From NCBI GenBank assembly GCA_032209605.1, contig JASFXZ010000057.1, positions 930,001 to 994,000 on the forward strand: a stretch of DNA of 64,000 bases. The letters run 5' to 3'. Made by a program: the position numbers and the translations under genes. How positions within the stretch are numbered: position 1 is the stretch's first letter; every line of letters begins with the position of its first letter. Below are positions 47,201 through 59,459 of the stretch, piece by piece. A model generated the notes under the pieces. That model did not search any database. It was not told the DNA's origin and saw nothing but the letters and a program-made list of their open reading frames with translations. Source of the DNA: Mactromeris polynyma (lineage: Eukaryota; Mollusca; Bivalvia; Venerida; Mactridae).

Positions 47201-48375
47201 ACAAGCAATTTTAGTGATAGCACATTTTAGCACATTGTATATAATTATATGACTGTTGTATTCAAACAAGAAGGTTGTGCAATGTAAGACTTAGTGATGC
47301 TGCAATTTCTCCTCATGTTTGATGTTGTTATGCAGCGTTGTCTTATTCAGCATTTATTATATATAACCATCCCTTTAGTTTCGTTTTATATCCCCTTCAC
47401 ATCTTTAGGGTTTTCTTTTGCCTCTTTTCCTATGTACGCAATTCCATCCCTTATAATTGAAATCATTATATACACCACTCCATTCCTTTTTTATTCTTCA
47501 ATTTTGATACCTTGATCCCCTGCATTCTTAATTTCATTATGTAAACTGAAGTCTTTGTGGTAATCCATGTTTGATGCTTCCAGTGCACCACTATAACTGT
47601 GTTATATTATATTCAATAGTTATTCAATAGTTATTTTCTATTTTTGAACATTTTCCACCATTGTGTTAGATATTTTGCTTTCAAAGTCGAAAATTTGTAA
47701 TGATGATGGATTGATGACATAAACATTTGTTTGTATGCCAGCCAAAATGCATTCTTTATGGCACAAACTGTATCTTTGTTATTTTGCGCAGTTTATGATA
47801 TACAATTTTGTGTATGAAAGAAAAGGTCATATTCTATCTGTATCTGCAATTATTGATACTATATAATGAACTAGTTAATACAATAAAGTAATCTTTCAAG
47901 ATGTATGTGTTAGATCTACGCTGTTATGGCTTAAATTACTGTAGTTTGAGAAAATTGTAGTTTCTTCTCTGTTTTGATAATGGAGGCATCATTTATCGAA
48001 TCCAAGCTGAGTTTGTTACAAATACTATGAATTACTTGGCTTTGCTAAGCCAGTGTTTGGTATGGCCACAATATGCTCTAGCTTCAGACTGAAGTTAACA
48101 TGACTGATTAAGTTGACATATTGTGATAAACGGCATAACCTAACCACTTAAAGCAAGTGCTCTTGTTTTATTTTGGGAAATTCAATATGTTTATATAGCT
48201 GTTTTATTTGAATTAATTCGATTTCAGTGCATAAAACTAAAAATGAGAAAGTTGGTGTCTAAAGACACATGCCAGCTTTTTTATGACTACCGATGCTTTG
48301 ATTGTGAGAGATGTATGTTGCACATTATCATTTACTCTTGGGATCAACCTCATTCAAGAATATAATATAGGATAT
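44291..48375. other. Non-coding DNA with simple repeats
   Basis: Contains a T-run joined to a G-run at 44730-44750 and a short 15-bp tandem repeat at 46050-46101. No gene is supported; frames at 44898-45250 occur on both strands and resemble nothing known. Confidence 0.4.
46050..46101. repeat. 15-bp tandem repeat, about 3.4 units
   Basis: The unit TTCCCACCATCACCC repeats with almost no variation. A frame through it gives histidine-serine repeats, an artefact of the tandem array. Confidence 0.9.
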
Positions 48376-48627
48376 CGATATGTGTATATGCATAATACTG
48401 CCAATGATCCCATTATGAGAGTTAATGATGAGCAATGTGGTCTGCACCTTTTGTTCTATAATTACAAGTTCAGTAAAAGCATGGTTCGTTGCAGCAGCCA
48501 TTTCAATGTACTTACATTGACCGTAAAAAGTAATCATCTTTGTTTTGTATGCATTACATTTTGCACTACATACATACTATGATCTATGCGTTGTTATATT
48601 TTATATAATATAACAATATAATCTATA
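48376..48627 (+). repeat. 252-bp direct repeat, copy 1
   Basis: Runs from CGATATGTGTATATGC to TATAATCTATA and is repeated at 48927-49178 with only about five substitutions over 252 bp (for example GCCAATG/GACAATG and GAGAGTT/GAGATTT). Confidence 0.93.
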
Positions 48628-48926
48628 TGGAACGGATCCGTAGTCCAGTGGTAACGCGCTTGGACTTGTAATCCTGGGATCGCAGGTTCGATTCCCTGCT
48701 CCATCACTGACCGTACTAACAGTCTTTCGGACGAGACTTTAAAAACCGATGTCCCGTGTATGATGCTTAACATCGAGCACGTAAAAGAACCAGGGGTGCT
48801 TCTGGAACTGGGGCATCTTCTGTATCATGCACTATCCTCCAAAAATCTAATATGACTAACATTCTTCCGGAGGCGTCGCCCATGTGGGAAACCGGTGGCG
48901 ACGATAAATAAATGCAAATACAACAA
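48628..48926 (+). mobile_element. tRNA-derived SINE between two 252-bp repeats
   Basis: Same family as 7566-7858, in plus orientation. The head 48633-48706 has TAGTCCAGTGGTAACGCGC, CTTGTAA at the anticodon loop and GGTTCGATTCC; the body includes ACGAGACTTTAAAAACCGAT and CACGTAAAAGAACCAGGGG; it ends GACGATAAATAAATGCAAAT. It fills exactly the gap between the two 252-bp direct repeats, so no ordinary short target duplication is seen. Confidence 0.92.
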
Positions 48927-49178
48927 CGATATGTGTATATGCATAATACTGACAATGATCCCATTATGAGATTTAATGATGAGCAATGTGGTCTGCACCC
49001 TTTGTTCTATAATTACAAGTTCAGTAAAAGCATGGTTCGTTGCAGCAGCCATTTCAATGTACTTACATTGACTGTAAAAAGTAATCATCTTTGTTTTGTA
49101 TGCATTACATTTTGCACTACATACATACTATGATCTATGCGTTGTTATATTTTATATAATATAACAGTATAATCTATA
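48927..49178 (+). repeat. 252-bp direct repeat, copy 2
   Basis: Second copy of 48376-48627. Frames through it (48912-49133 and 48825-49088) repeat those of copy 1 and carry no known domain. Confidence 0.93.
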
Positions 49179-49870
49179 GTAGGGTCTGATGAAAAACCCC
49201 ACAGTAAGACTTGTTTTTAATGATGTTATTATTAGTTTCATGAGCTTCTGTGCCGCATTATATAGCAGTTATGCAAACTAATTGTGTTGACAATGATTGG
49301 CGTCAGCCTCTAAAACATAGCTTTTATTTTTTGCACTAATTTGTAGTGCTGTTTTATCAGCTGCTAACAAAATAGGTGTATTGTGTTGTTCATGTTTTAC
49401 TGTGCACCTGATGAACAAAAACCTGTGATTACAGTAAAACAAACAGCTGTCTTTTCTTATCTAAATTGACATGGATAGATCCTGAAAGTTCATTGACTTG
49501 TTCCTGAAAGTTCATTGATTTGTTCGCTGTCAATGTAACAGCACTATACAAACAAATTAAAGACATGTTAAAATTTAAGATACAGAGTTGACTTACATGA
49601 ATTACTATAAAGGAAGGATTAAGTTGTTACAGCAAACATTGCATTCACAAGACAAATGCCTCCCTGACACAGATCACAGGGAAACATCAGCATTGGCATA
49701 ATGGTAAGGTGTCATGATTACATTTGATTGTCAAAGCATTGTTGATCTAATGAATATTCATGACTTGTATGACATTCCTATCTAGTGTAAATAATATGTA
49801 TATTTCCTGCATTGGGAAACTTAAATTCATTCATTCCTGCTAACAAAAACTTACACTTCCTATATGACTT
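49179..49870. other. Non-coding DNA, nothing recognised
   Basis: Short AT-rich interval without a supported gene or repeat beyond a doubled CCTGAAAGTTCATTGA at about 49480-49520. Confidence 0.4.
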
Positions 49871-50796
49871 CCCCTGCGAAAAATCTTCATGAATTTCATG
49901 AATAAGTTCATGAAAAAGTTCGTGAATAAACTAGTTCATGAAAAGCAAAATTAAGGTTTCATGAACAAATTCATGAAGTTCATGAACAAATTCATGAAAG
50001 GTTGTAATGAACATGTTGGAACATAATGAAACATGTGTGTTAAACGGCACCATGATCTAACACAATCACACAAGATCATGGTTAACATGTCTTTTGTGAA
50101 CATGATGGATCATGCTTAAACATAATGACAGGTGATCAGTATACTTATGGTATTCCGCTATTGAACTGGGTCATTTCCATTGTATATGTAGGCCTATTGC
50201 TCAGTAGGCAAAATATAAAAATTGTAACAAAATTTAATATTAAAATATTTTATCATTTATAATTTATTTGAAATATTAAAATCATATTCAAAATTGCACG
50301 TTTTTCTAAAAACTAATAGTTGCAATAATTAAAAAAACGAATTTTTCATAAAGGGAGGTAATTCAGTGACAATATATTGAAAATAAATAATTAAGTTATA
50401 AAGAGACCAAAAATTAACACGATTTTGTTGCACAGTCGATATTATTATGTTTTACAACAACACTGCTAAATTTTCCAGAAAAAAACTAATACTTAATGTA
50501 AAAATGTATCTTTTCGCTATGGCTATTATTGGTCCCAGACTTCATGAACCTAATACACATTTCATGAATAGTTGACTTTTGTTGCCATAACAGTTCATGA
50601 ACTAATAATATATTCATGAACTTTTATCATGAAATTGGAGTTCATGAATATTTATTTGATATTCATGAATTATTTTGTCAATTCATGAACTAGTTAATGA
50701 AGTTTGTGAAGTTCATGATAACTTCATGAAGTTCATGAATAACTTCATGAAGTTCATGAATAACTTCATGAAGTTCATGAACCTTTTTCACAGGGG
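49871..50796. mobile_element. Fold-back element B with TTCATGAA palindrome arrays
   Basis: The ends are CCCCTGCGAAAAA and, in reverse complement, CCCCTGTGAAAAA. The left array (about 49885-50000) and right array (about 50530-50785) are dense in TTCATGAA; near the right end a 21-bp unit (AACTTCATGAAGTTCATGAA plus T) repeats three times. The centre has AAAGGGAGGTAATTCAGTGA, matching element A. Same family as A, 926 bp, no coding sequence. Confidence 0.78.
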
Positions 50797-53154
50797 TTTC
50801 AAACAACTCCATTGCAAACTGACTGAATAGGTACCCCTGGCTTCTTTTAATTCACAGATAGCCCGAACTTGACTACAGTTTGTCTCTAGAAATTCATTTT
50901 TTTATATTAATAATTACATGACTACACAGGGTGCAGTTTACATTTGATTAGAAATAATGTTGCTAGGTGTTTTCAGTGGGATTAAGTATTCCTTTTTTTG
51001 GTCTCCATTTTCACATAAATGTGAAATTTGACCTTCACAATGTCTTTAGAGCTAAGTGGTAGCGCCTAGCGTCTGAAAAAGTAGAAAATTACATTTCCCT
51101 TGTGTAACTGTGTTTGATGGTGAAAATTCGCATTTATGTTTTATTTCGACCGAAAACTCATTTAGTTCTATGCAAGTGTAATTGAAACCCGTATACAAAT
51201 CTTTATACTTTAATTATTTTTGTCTTGGCATGAGGGTTGCTGCATTTCCTGCACAAATATGGCATTTATCCTTGCAATGTTTGTCACTATTGCTCGATTT
51301 GCAGGGGCTAGATATGATACTTTCAACTAATGAATGGAATTTCCTTTATTTACTGATGTTCATTTTGCTAATCTCAAAGTTTTTGTTACGGAAGGAGGGA
51401 ATTTGATTACAGGAATGTTCCATTAGACTTACAATGATTAAAAAAAGCCATTGCAGTTTTTGCAACTATTGAATGATAATAAAAATTTCTTCTTTATTCT
51501 CTTGTATCTAGGTATGATTGATACAAAAAATGTATGAGGACTATTTTGTTCCTTTCTACCTGGCTAAAACTTGTTAGTTGTGTGTAAAAAACATGAACAA
51601 TATTATCAGATTTATGAAGGTTCCCTTAGAGTTTTGAGTAAGATTTCTGACATCTTCATCTTTCCCATGATTTATTTACTGTCAACAATTCCTTTATTTT
51701 ATTTTCGTTGATATCGATGTGATTAAATTTGTCTGTTGAAATGCATTAGTTGTAAAATCAAATGCTTAACACTGAATAATCATTTTATAATGCACGGACT
51801 GTTTTACTCCTTAAGACTAATGCTTAAGTAATAATTCAGAGATACAAACAGATCATTTGCTTCCAGACTATCTTTTTGCATATTTAACTGATCAAATAGT
51901 CATATAATGGTATCTTTGACAAGTCAGTTTTATACTTTAGATTGGATTATACCCTTTTTATATGCCTGAAGGGTGATATTATGTGATGGCGATGGTTGTA
52001 TTTCCTTGTACTTGTCTGTCTGTCTGTCAGCAATTTGATTTCGTCTCATTTAAATGAGATGGCTTTGACCTATGATCTTCAAATTTTGATAGGCAAAATA
52101 TTAGGTTGCAGTGACTGTTGGTACCAAAGCAGTTTCCGTTGGATAAATGGAAAATGCTTCGACCTATGATCTTCAAACTCAATAGGTATAAACAGCCATG
52201 TGCAGGCAACGAACCAAATTTGTTCCAAGATCACTGGGTCAAAGGTCAATGTCACAGTGTCTGCTTGGACAAACATGGTTTCCATCTTTGACTTATGATC
52301 CTGAGAATAGGCACACGGGTCATGGGTTGTAGATGACCCTTTTTTTATTTTAGGTCACTTGGACAAAAGTCATGGTCATATTAACTCTTAGTTCCAAATC
52401 AGTGTCTCAATATCTGGATAACACTTTGACCTATGCTCCTCAAATGTTGATAGGCACACTGGCACTATAACTGTAGATTGCTCTGACCTGTTATTGTCTT
52501 TGAATTTGAGGTCACTGTGTGAGAGGTCAAGATCACTGTGGCTGATATGACTTTCTGAACTATTTCTGATGAAAAGGGCAGTAGAATGTTTGTAAGAAGG
52601 TGCCATTTTAATTACGATAATTCCTTACTCATTTTCTTCAACCATGTTGGCTTCAGAGCTGTCTTCGGGTTTATATTACTGCACTCTGCCATGCTGTAGC
52701 TGGAAACTGGTTAAATCGGTGACATTTATTGAAACTTAGTAGTTACAGTTGCAGTCATCAGTTAAGTCACACGTTATTACACTCAAAGATTTAACTTCAT
52801 GCAGCCAGTAAGGTTGATGAGTGCAGGTACAATACATTTACGATAATTAAAAGATACCCTTATATAAGAAAATTGAATATAATCCTTCTAAAGATAAAAC
52901 TGAGCATTTATAAAAAATCATCTATATTTTGATAGCAAGAACTCACTGTTGAACTTAATTCACATAGATATTTTTTCTTTCAACATTATCTTGTTAATCT
53001 AGAAGGGTTCGCTGACTCCACGTCCATGTAGCCATTTTTCATATGGTTGACAATTTCTTGGCTATAATACTTTGAACTACATCAGTATGTATTACAATTA
53101 CTAAGAAAGCCATTTTTTGGGGCTATATGATTTTCACAGATAGATATCAAACAT

Positions 53155-53264
53155 GATAGATGCTACTAATTTAAATAGCCTGAAATGTTTTCTAGGCTTG
53201 CAATATACATGATAGATGCTACTAATTTAAATAGCCTGAAATGTTTTCTAGGCTTGCAATATAT
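53155..53264. repeat. 56-bp tandem duplication
   Basis: The unit starting GATAGATGCTACTAATTTAA occurs at 53155 and 53211, identical through GTTTTCTAGGCTTGCAATAT. Probably a recent slippage or repair event. Confidence 0.93.
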
Positions 53265-53596
53265 GATTTAGCCGAGAAAGCTATGATGAGGAAATCGGGT
53301 TCTTGGTTTCGAACAACATTTTTACTGCCAACATACTGAAGTCTTGGCTTGTGACTGAGTAGGTAGGAATTTAGAATGGATAGAACACAGGTAGAGATAT
53401 ATGGTTCATGAGAAAACCAGTTGTAATGCTGACATATTCACCGGCTTTAATTACCAATTGTCTTCTATACACCTGATGGTTTTTTAATGTTATTGACTTA
53501 CTTGATGGTTCTTACCGAACCTATTTTTACATCGCGACTGTGCCAATAAATATGAATTATGTTACAGAACACTATTCAGTGTATTGGTATAATCGG

Positions 53597-53630
53597 GGGG
53601 GGGGGGGGGGGGAGTGGGGGGTGGAGGTAT
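53597..53630. repeat. Poly-G tract
   Basis: A run of about 19 G followed by AGTGGGGGGTGGAGG. It is long enough to form a G-quadruplex on the plus strand and is a probable site of sequencing-length error. Confidence 0.85.
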
Positions 53631-53943
53631 AGTTCATCTACATCTTAATGTTATTTCTGATGCTCATTCAGTGGGCCAATGCAAGACTAGCCTAAATACA
53701 TATCAGTAAAGAAGCTGGTATACTTGCTTCTTCCATTGGATTCCAACACCATTTTGTTAACTACCTTCAGAGGAGGTCAGTCAGTAAATCTGTTTTGCAG
53801 AGGAAAGAAATTTTTTTGAAGAGGGACTTTAATGAACCATGACAAAACTATTTATCTTTGTTGATTACATTAAAGTTATGTGGTGACAATTTGCCAGCTA
53901 ACAAGGGTTTCTTTAAGTCTTAAACATGAAGGTGTGTGGTATT

Positions 53944-54012
53944 GTTCTTATACAAATGGCTCAGGCGTTCTTATACAAATGGCTCAGGCGTTCTTATACA
54001 AATGGCTCAGGC
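53944..54012. repeat. 23-bp tandem repeat, three units
   Basis: GTTCTTATACAAATGGCTCA plus GGC repeats exactly three times at 53944, 53967 and 53990. Confidence 0.95.
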
Positions 54013-54064
54013 GGACCGCATCATGGTGGACCAGTTAGGATCAATTTCTGATTAATTAAGGAAT

Positions 54065-54500
54065 CCTTTTTTCGGCGCAACCGTACTAACATGGTTTTGC
54101 TATTTGCATATTCAGTGTTTTTTTTGTAAACCAATCAAATCTTACGTTAACCACCAAGGCAATTTCGCGCCATTTCTCTTCAACCGAAAAATATGTGTAA
54201 CCTTGAAGCAGATTAGTTAACATTGTGTATAGTGTATGTCAAGATTTATCCAGTAAGTAGTGTTGTTGTTCATCAACACGGGGAATTGTCCGGTGTTGGA
54301 ATTAAGAAGACTTTCTTGGTTTTATGTACCAGTTGCGAACATTTATATTCTTTTAATCAGATAAATCGCTATGTAACAAGTTTATTAACGTGGATGCAAT
54401 AAGTAATGATGAACTATGTATATTGAAACAGACTATACTGTGTCTATGACTAATCACACTGCAGAGTTATTTGTATCCAGTCTCCTAGCTGTTAATCTCC
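54065..54500 (+). repeat. Dispersed repeat, inverted copy of 43570-44290
   Basis: Contains in reverse order and complement the blocks listed for 43570-44290: CATGGTTTTGCTATTTGCA, AAACCAATCAAATCTTAC, GGGAATTGTCCGGTGTTGG, AAGAAGACTTTCTTGGTTTT and TACTGTGTCTATGACTAATC. It is shorter than the other copy. Confidence 0.8.
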
Positions 54501-56973
54501 TCAAGCATCCGGCGCTTATTCCGATACCTATATATTCTTCCTCTTCTTCATAACTCCCTATCTATATTTAGGCAGGTGAGTCGACATGCGTCCACAGACA
54601 TTCAGCGAGATGCTTGCAACGACTCACTAATGACCCAAATGTAGGATAGTAATCATGCGCAAAGAAAGCTTATGCGAGTGTGCACTGAATAGACAGCTTT
54701 CACTGTCATAGAAATGCCGCTGTGACTATGGAAATTGCTAGAAAAACTAAATAAATTGAACGTAAGTGACTATCGTTTCGTTGGCATGCCAAAATTATTC
54801 TGATGCCTGTAAATGTGCAGTGATTTAAGGTCATTTTAATAGCTGTCGGTGCGGAATCTGCATATATTTAAATATGCGTCATATCGTTACTTGGCATCAC
54901 GCTAATTAATTATGTAATACATATCTGTACTATCCTCCATGTAAGAAAGAAATACTGCCTTCAGTAAATGCTAACATTTTAATGCCACGAAAGGCTGTAC
55001 ATTGTGTACACATTTGATTGGTTTTAATGCTGGAAAATACCCATCTACATTTGTATTATAAGCTTCCTGTCACGCGATCGTGCCGACCAATGAATTTTAG
55101 TATCAGGAACGAATGGTGATTTCGTTAACTGCGACTAAGTCATTGTTTATAGCAGAAAGGTTAAAAAGGTCAAATATCAAAATATACCGGGTAATACAGC
55201 AGCGTGTGAATGTAACGGTAGTGGAATCAAAGTGCTGTGTGGGAGCGTACTACGCGGTGATCTTGGGGTTTACGAGTACAACAAATTTTAATCTTCAGAT
55301 TGCAACAAATTTGCGCCGACCATCTTTTATAAAGATATTTCTTGTTTAAAGATATTTCTTGTTTATATACTCATTACTGTTTAATGAGAAAAAAAGATAC
55401 ATGTCAAGATCTGTATGGTTATAAAACATTCTGTAGACAAACACAAAAATCATAAAAACTAGGTTTTATGTCTATGTTAGTCATATAATGTAATTCCTCA
55501 TGTCAGACTGTCATTGTATTATGCTTGTTAATTGCCTTAAATCTTGCTTTTTTGCTATCTAATATATTTTCTTGAACTTCCCTAGATTCTGGTATTTTTC
55601 TTTCTTGTTACCTGTTGTTTTTTGCATCAGTTTCACCATAAAAATTTCCTTATTTCCCACTTTGCTTTGAACTTTTTGTTTATGTTACTTTTCTTTTTTA
55701 TGTGCTTTCTGTCTAATGCATTTTTTTCTTTCTATAAGACTCAGTTTAGTATTAAATCTGTATAACATGAACTCACATTTTTCTTCATAATGCTGATATG
55801 TTCAGTGCTGGAAAGATTGGAATTATTGGTCGAGGTGTTTGTCTATTTTTAATGTCTCTTATCTTATGCTTAAATTCAGTAAAATTCTTGACAATCTTGG
55901 TATTCTTTTATTTGGCGTAATGCTGCTTATTATACTACCGTTTCTTTTTTCCTTTTAGTAGATAGTCTTATTTTTTTGTCAAAATACGCTGAATACTAGT
56001 TTTGAGAACATTTCTTATTAATGCCTTCCTACAGTCGTACTCTAAAAGACTGCATTATAACTTTTCTTTAAAGTTTTCAGAAACTGCAAACCACGAGTCC
56101 AAAACACGTATTTCATATGATCGCGCTAACTTGGCAAGTAGGTCAGGATAGAAAATACCCCTATTGGACTCGGGTATTTGTTGTTTTGGGAAAGATGTAA
56201 GAAAATTGACATTGTAGTGTTGTAGAATATATCTGTATAAAGGCTGCAATTTACCAACTTTTATCTCATTCTAATGACTGTCTACCTATAACACATAATG
56301 AATTAAACTGATTTTATGATCTAAAAATTCCTAATCTGTTTCAGTTTGTTATCCATAACTTTACGTTATCAATGTTTGAATGCCTTTGTCTGAAACACTT
56401 GAATTTTTTCCTTTCCTCGTTAATTATTGTTCTGCCTGCACTTGCTATCTTTCTGTACTGAAACATTTCTCTTTTTATTTTACGCTTGCAATCAACATAA
56501 TCACTAATTAAGTTTTTAATGCTCAAAAACTTAACAATTTCAGTATTCGCCCACATAGATTAGAAGAGAATAAACTAAAGTTCTGAACAGCACAAAATTT
56601 GTATTCCAATATTTCATTGAAGTTTTTTCCCTGTCTGTAGTTGTGGATTACTTTTACAATACGCAGGTAATTACATCTTTTACATAACATAAGAACTCAA
56701 GCATGTAAAAGCCCAACTGTTGATTCAGGAATAGTTTCCTTGGAAATATTGTTAATCGTATATGCAGACTTTAGGGAATAGGTTTACGCTTAATTTATTT
56801 GAGTTCAAAATGTTGTGAGTTTTTGTATAAGTTGTATGTGATTTTATCTAGTTTATTGTTTTTACTGATTCAGTATGCACTTATTTTTTCATCTTTTGCA
56901 CAGATCTAGGCAAAGAAGAATAGCAATTGGTGGTTATAAGCTAGCCAAATTCATAAGGCCATACCATTTTATA
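54501..56973. other. Non-coding DNA, nothing recognised
   Basis: Minus-strand frames at 56055-56249 and 56341-56556 are lysine-rich but match nothing I know. A pyrimidine-rich stretch covers about 55500-55950. No repeat family was identified. Confidence 0.4.
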
Positions 56974-57262
56974 TTTTTGTTAAGCGTCAACCTTGGTTCA
57001 CAAAATCAAGCTACCTTATAATTCACTCAATGCCGTTTCGAAAAAACGCAAAGCTAGATAACAGACGATGAATCAGTTCACATGCTTTAATGAGATAAAC
57101 ACAATAAAATATAATTAAACAACTTGTTTCTCTATAAACAATTAAAAGTCTAACATAAAAACTGACTAATCTTCACACATCGGTTACTTTCCATGGCGAT
57201 TTTTTTAAACCTCTGAAAAAAACTCAGAACCTAGGCGCACGCGGACGCTTAACAAAAAAAAT
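56974..57262. mobile_element. Candidate fold-back MITE, about 290 bp
   Basis: Inverted ends: TTTTTGTTAAGCGTC at 56974 and, in reverse complement from 57262, TTTTTTTGTTAAGCGTC. Slightly further in, both arms have a (C)CTTGGTTC/CCTAGGTTC block. No coding sequence and no certain target duplication. Confidence 0.6.
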
Positions 57263-59459
57263 TCAACAACATGTCAGTTTTCTTAATTACAACCCACATT
57301 GTGGGCTCCATGGATAAAATTGCCTTTTATACGCCCATTCTTAGAATGGGGACGTATTATAGTTTCACATGCGGCAGGTGGTTTTCGGCATCAAGTAACT
57401 GGTGTCCGATACATAACTTTAGAAGCATTTGTCCAATCATTACCAAATTTGGTCAGATTATGTGTATGGGACATTTTTTAGTTCGATAACCAGTCATATC
57501 GCTGGAGTCACTAGGAAGTTATCGCCCTTTGATTATAGAAATTACCTAAAATTTGTCTTGTTTTAACTCTGAGCTCTGACTTAGGAAGGGTGTATTTTGT
57601 GACAGTTTGCCCCTCTTGTTTGGGTGATCATATGGTTAAATGAATGTTGGAAGTTTATATAATATTTAGCTTACCTCTCTTCACATTGAAATGTTACGAC
57701 AAACTCGACCCTGCACTACTGGAAGAAGAAGAAATATGCTTAAACTGCAAGTGCATCAAATGAAACAAAATTATGACTAAAAATCTAGCTGTTTACTACG
57801 AAAACAAAAAGTTATATAACTGCAAGTTGTGTGAGGTTAATAATAGTGGCTGTAACAACTGAGATGGAAATGACTGTAGCATAAAAGTACAATAAAGTAT
57901 TTATCAAGCCACATCATGGGAAATTATTTTGGGACATTCCCTTACATAATTATGTTGATAAATTTACTTCCTTACACTAAAAGTTGTATCAGGAGTCACA
58001 CCTACTCACAAAGATTAGCTTGCCCTTTTAGATATACTTTATGGTGTTTTTATGTGAACCCATCTGTTTATTGTGGTGATATTTATCCCACCAATTCATT
58101 CGGGAGACTTACAGTATATGACCCAGTTGTCTGCAAGTCTGTCCATCCCGTTGTTATGTCTAGTTCATGAATTTAGTGCTCTCCTATAATATTTGGACTC
58201 TTCTCCAGGAAAAAAGCATTTTTATTTTCAGGTTTTCACATTTTCTGTTCCCTCAGACATTTAGAACCTTGAAAAAGGAAAACCGTTTGACTCTAGGCTA
58301 TTTCGTTTTCATTTTATAGACAAAGCGTTAATGACATATAGAACTGATGACGTCAAATTTCAACTGGAAATTCCCAATATTGTTATTAGCGTCAATTAGC
58401 CCGGTTTTCCTACAGAAGGATCCATTTATATTTTATTTGGATGATTGCCATTTTGAGACAATTTTAAAAACACTGATGTCCATCTATGGTCAAGGTCAGA
58501 TTTTAAGTGTTGTGATCATTATGATCAAACAGGCATTTACAGTAGAAACATCCATGTTGTTCATTTTTTTGTATTTTGATATTTTAATTTCTGTCTGTTC
58601 TACCCATTTCTAATTTACTAGATTGCCGAGTATCATAGTATTTTCAATGTGTTTCAACATTTCTCGACTTGTACACAATCTTGTTGGCCACAATGTTCAA
58701 ACTGGATGCTCCTGTGCAGTATTTCTTCCATTTCAACTATTCAGAATGTGCAGGTACTTTTTTGAGCAATTTTCTCCAGTTCCAATAACCTGCATCAATA
58801 CATTACTTTTATAAGTATCAGTTTGTCAGATAATCCATTCCTTAAGAGTCCATATCATGATCAGCTGTAATTGATTATCATCGCCTGTATCTATTGATAA
58901 CTTATTTTAGTTGTAACTATACATGATTTTATTGCTAACTTATTTTAGTTGCAACTATACATGATTTTATTGCTATCTAAAAACAGTTTGAATATCAGTC
59001 TTCTTCCTCAAGCTATTATCTTCCGGTTAATGTCTTGTTCCAAAATTTATTTGTTTGTTTATGAATTTGTGTAATGAAAATTAGACAATTTTAAAGCATT
59101 AAGTTTGTCAATAACCAGTGTGCACAGACAGTTTTAGTGCTAGTAAACATTTTCAAAACAGAGCCATTAATTTTAAATTTTGACTGAAATTATTCCTGAT
59201 AATCAGTAGTGTTCATTACCACCGTGTTCATGTAATAAATTGATGATAACTTGTCTTGGTTGCTGATGGAGATTACTGAATCCACATGGGAATTTTCAAG
59301 GTTGTTAGTATGTGCTTAAAGATTATCAGATGCCATTTTTACTTGCCGCAGTAAGTTAATTTGTCAACAGTTGGCTTATTTATACTCTTGATGTAACAAT
59401 TTTGGCTCAATCTTAATTAAATATGGTTAGAATGTTTGTCTCCTTAAAATAGCTGACAA
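57263..59459. other. Non-coding DNA with a hairpin-bearing repeat
   Basis: At 57325-57365 TATACGCCCATTCTTAGAAT continues into a GGGGACGTATTATAG arm, a hairpin of a kind found in a dispersed invertebrate repeat. A tandem duplication is listed at 58901-58972. No gene is supported. Confidence 0.45.
58901..58972. repeat. 36-bp tandem duplication
   Basis: The unit AACTTATTTTAGTTGYAACT plus ATACATGATTTTATTGCT occurs at 58901 and 58937, with one or two differences. Confidence 0.9.

Larger units (their letters stand above)
50797..54064. other. Non-coding DNA with decayed and tandem repeats
   Basis: 51950-52600 is a decayed GGTCA-type repeat: CTTGTCTGTCTGTCTGTCAG, then several units with GACCTATGATCTTCAAA and GGTCAAAGGTCAATGTCAC. 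Small tandem repeats and a poly-G tract are listed separately. No gene is supported. Confidence 0.45.

Noticed and set aside
48633..48706. Functional tRNA-Thr gene
   Set aside because: It is the head of a SINE whose body continues directly and recurs at 7566-7858.
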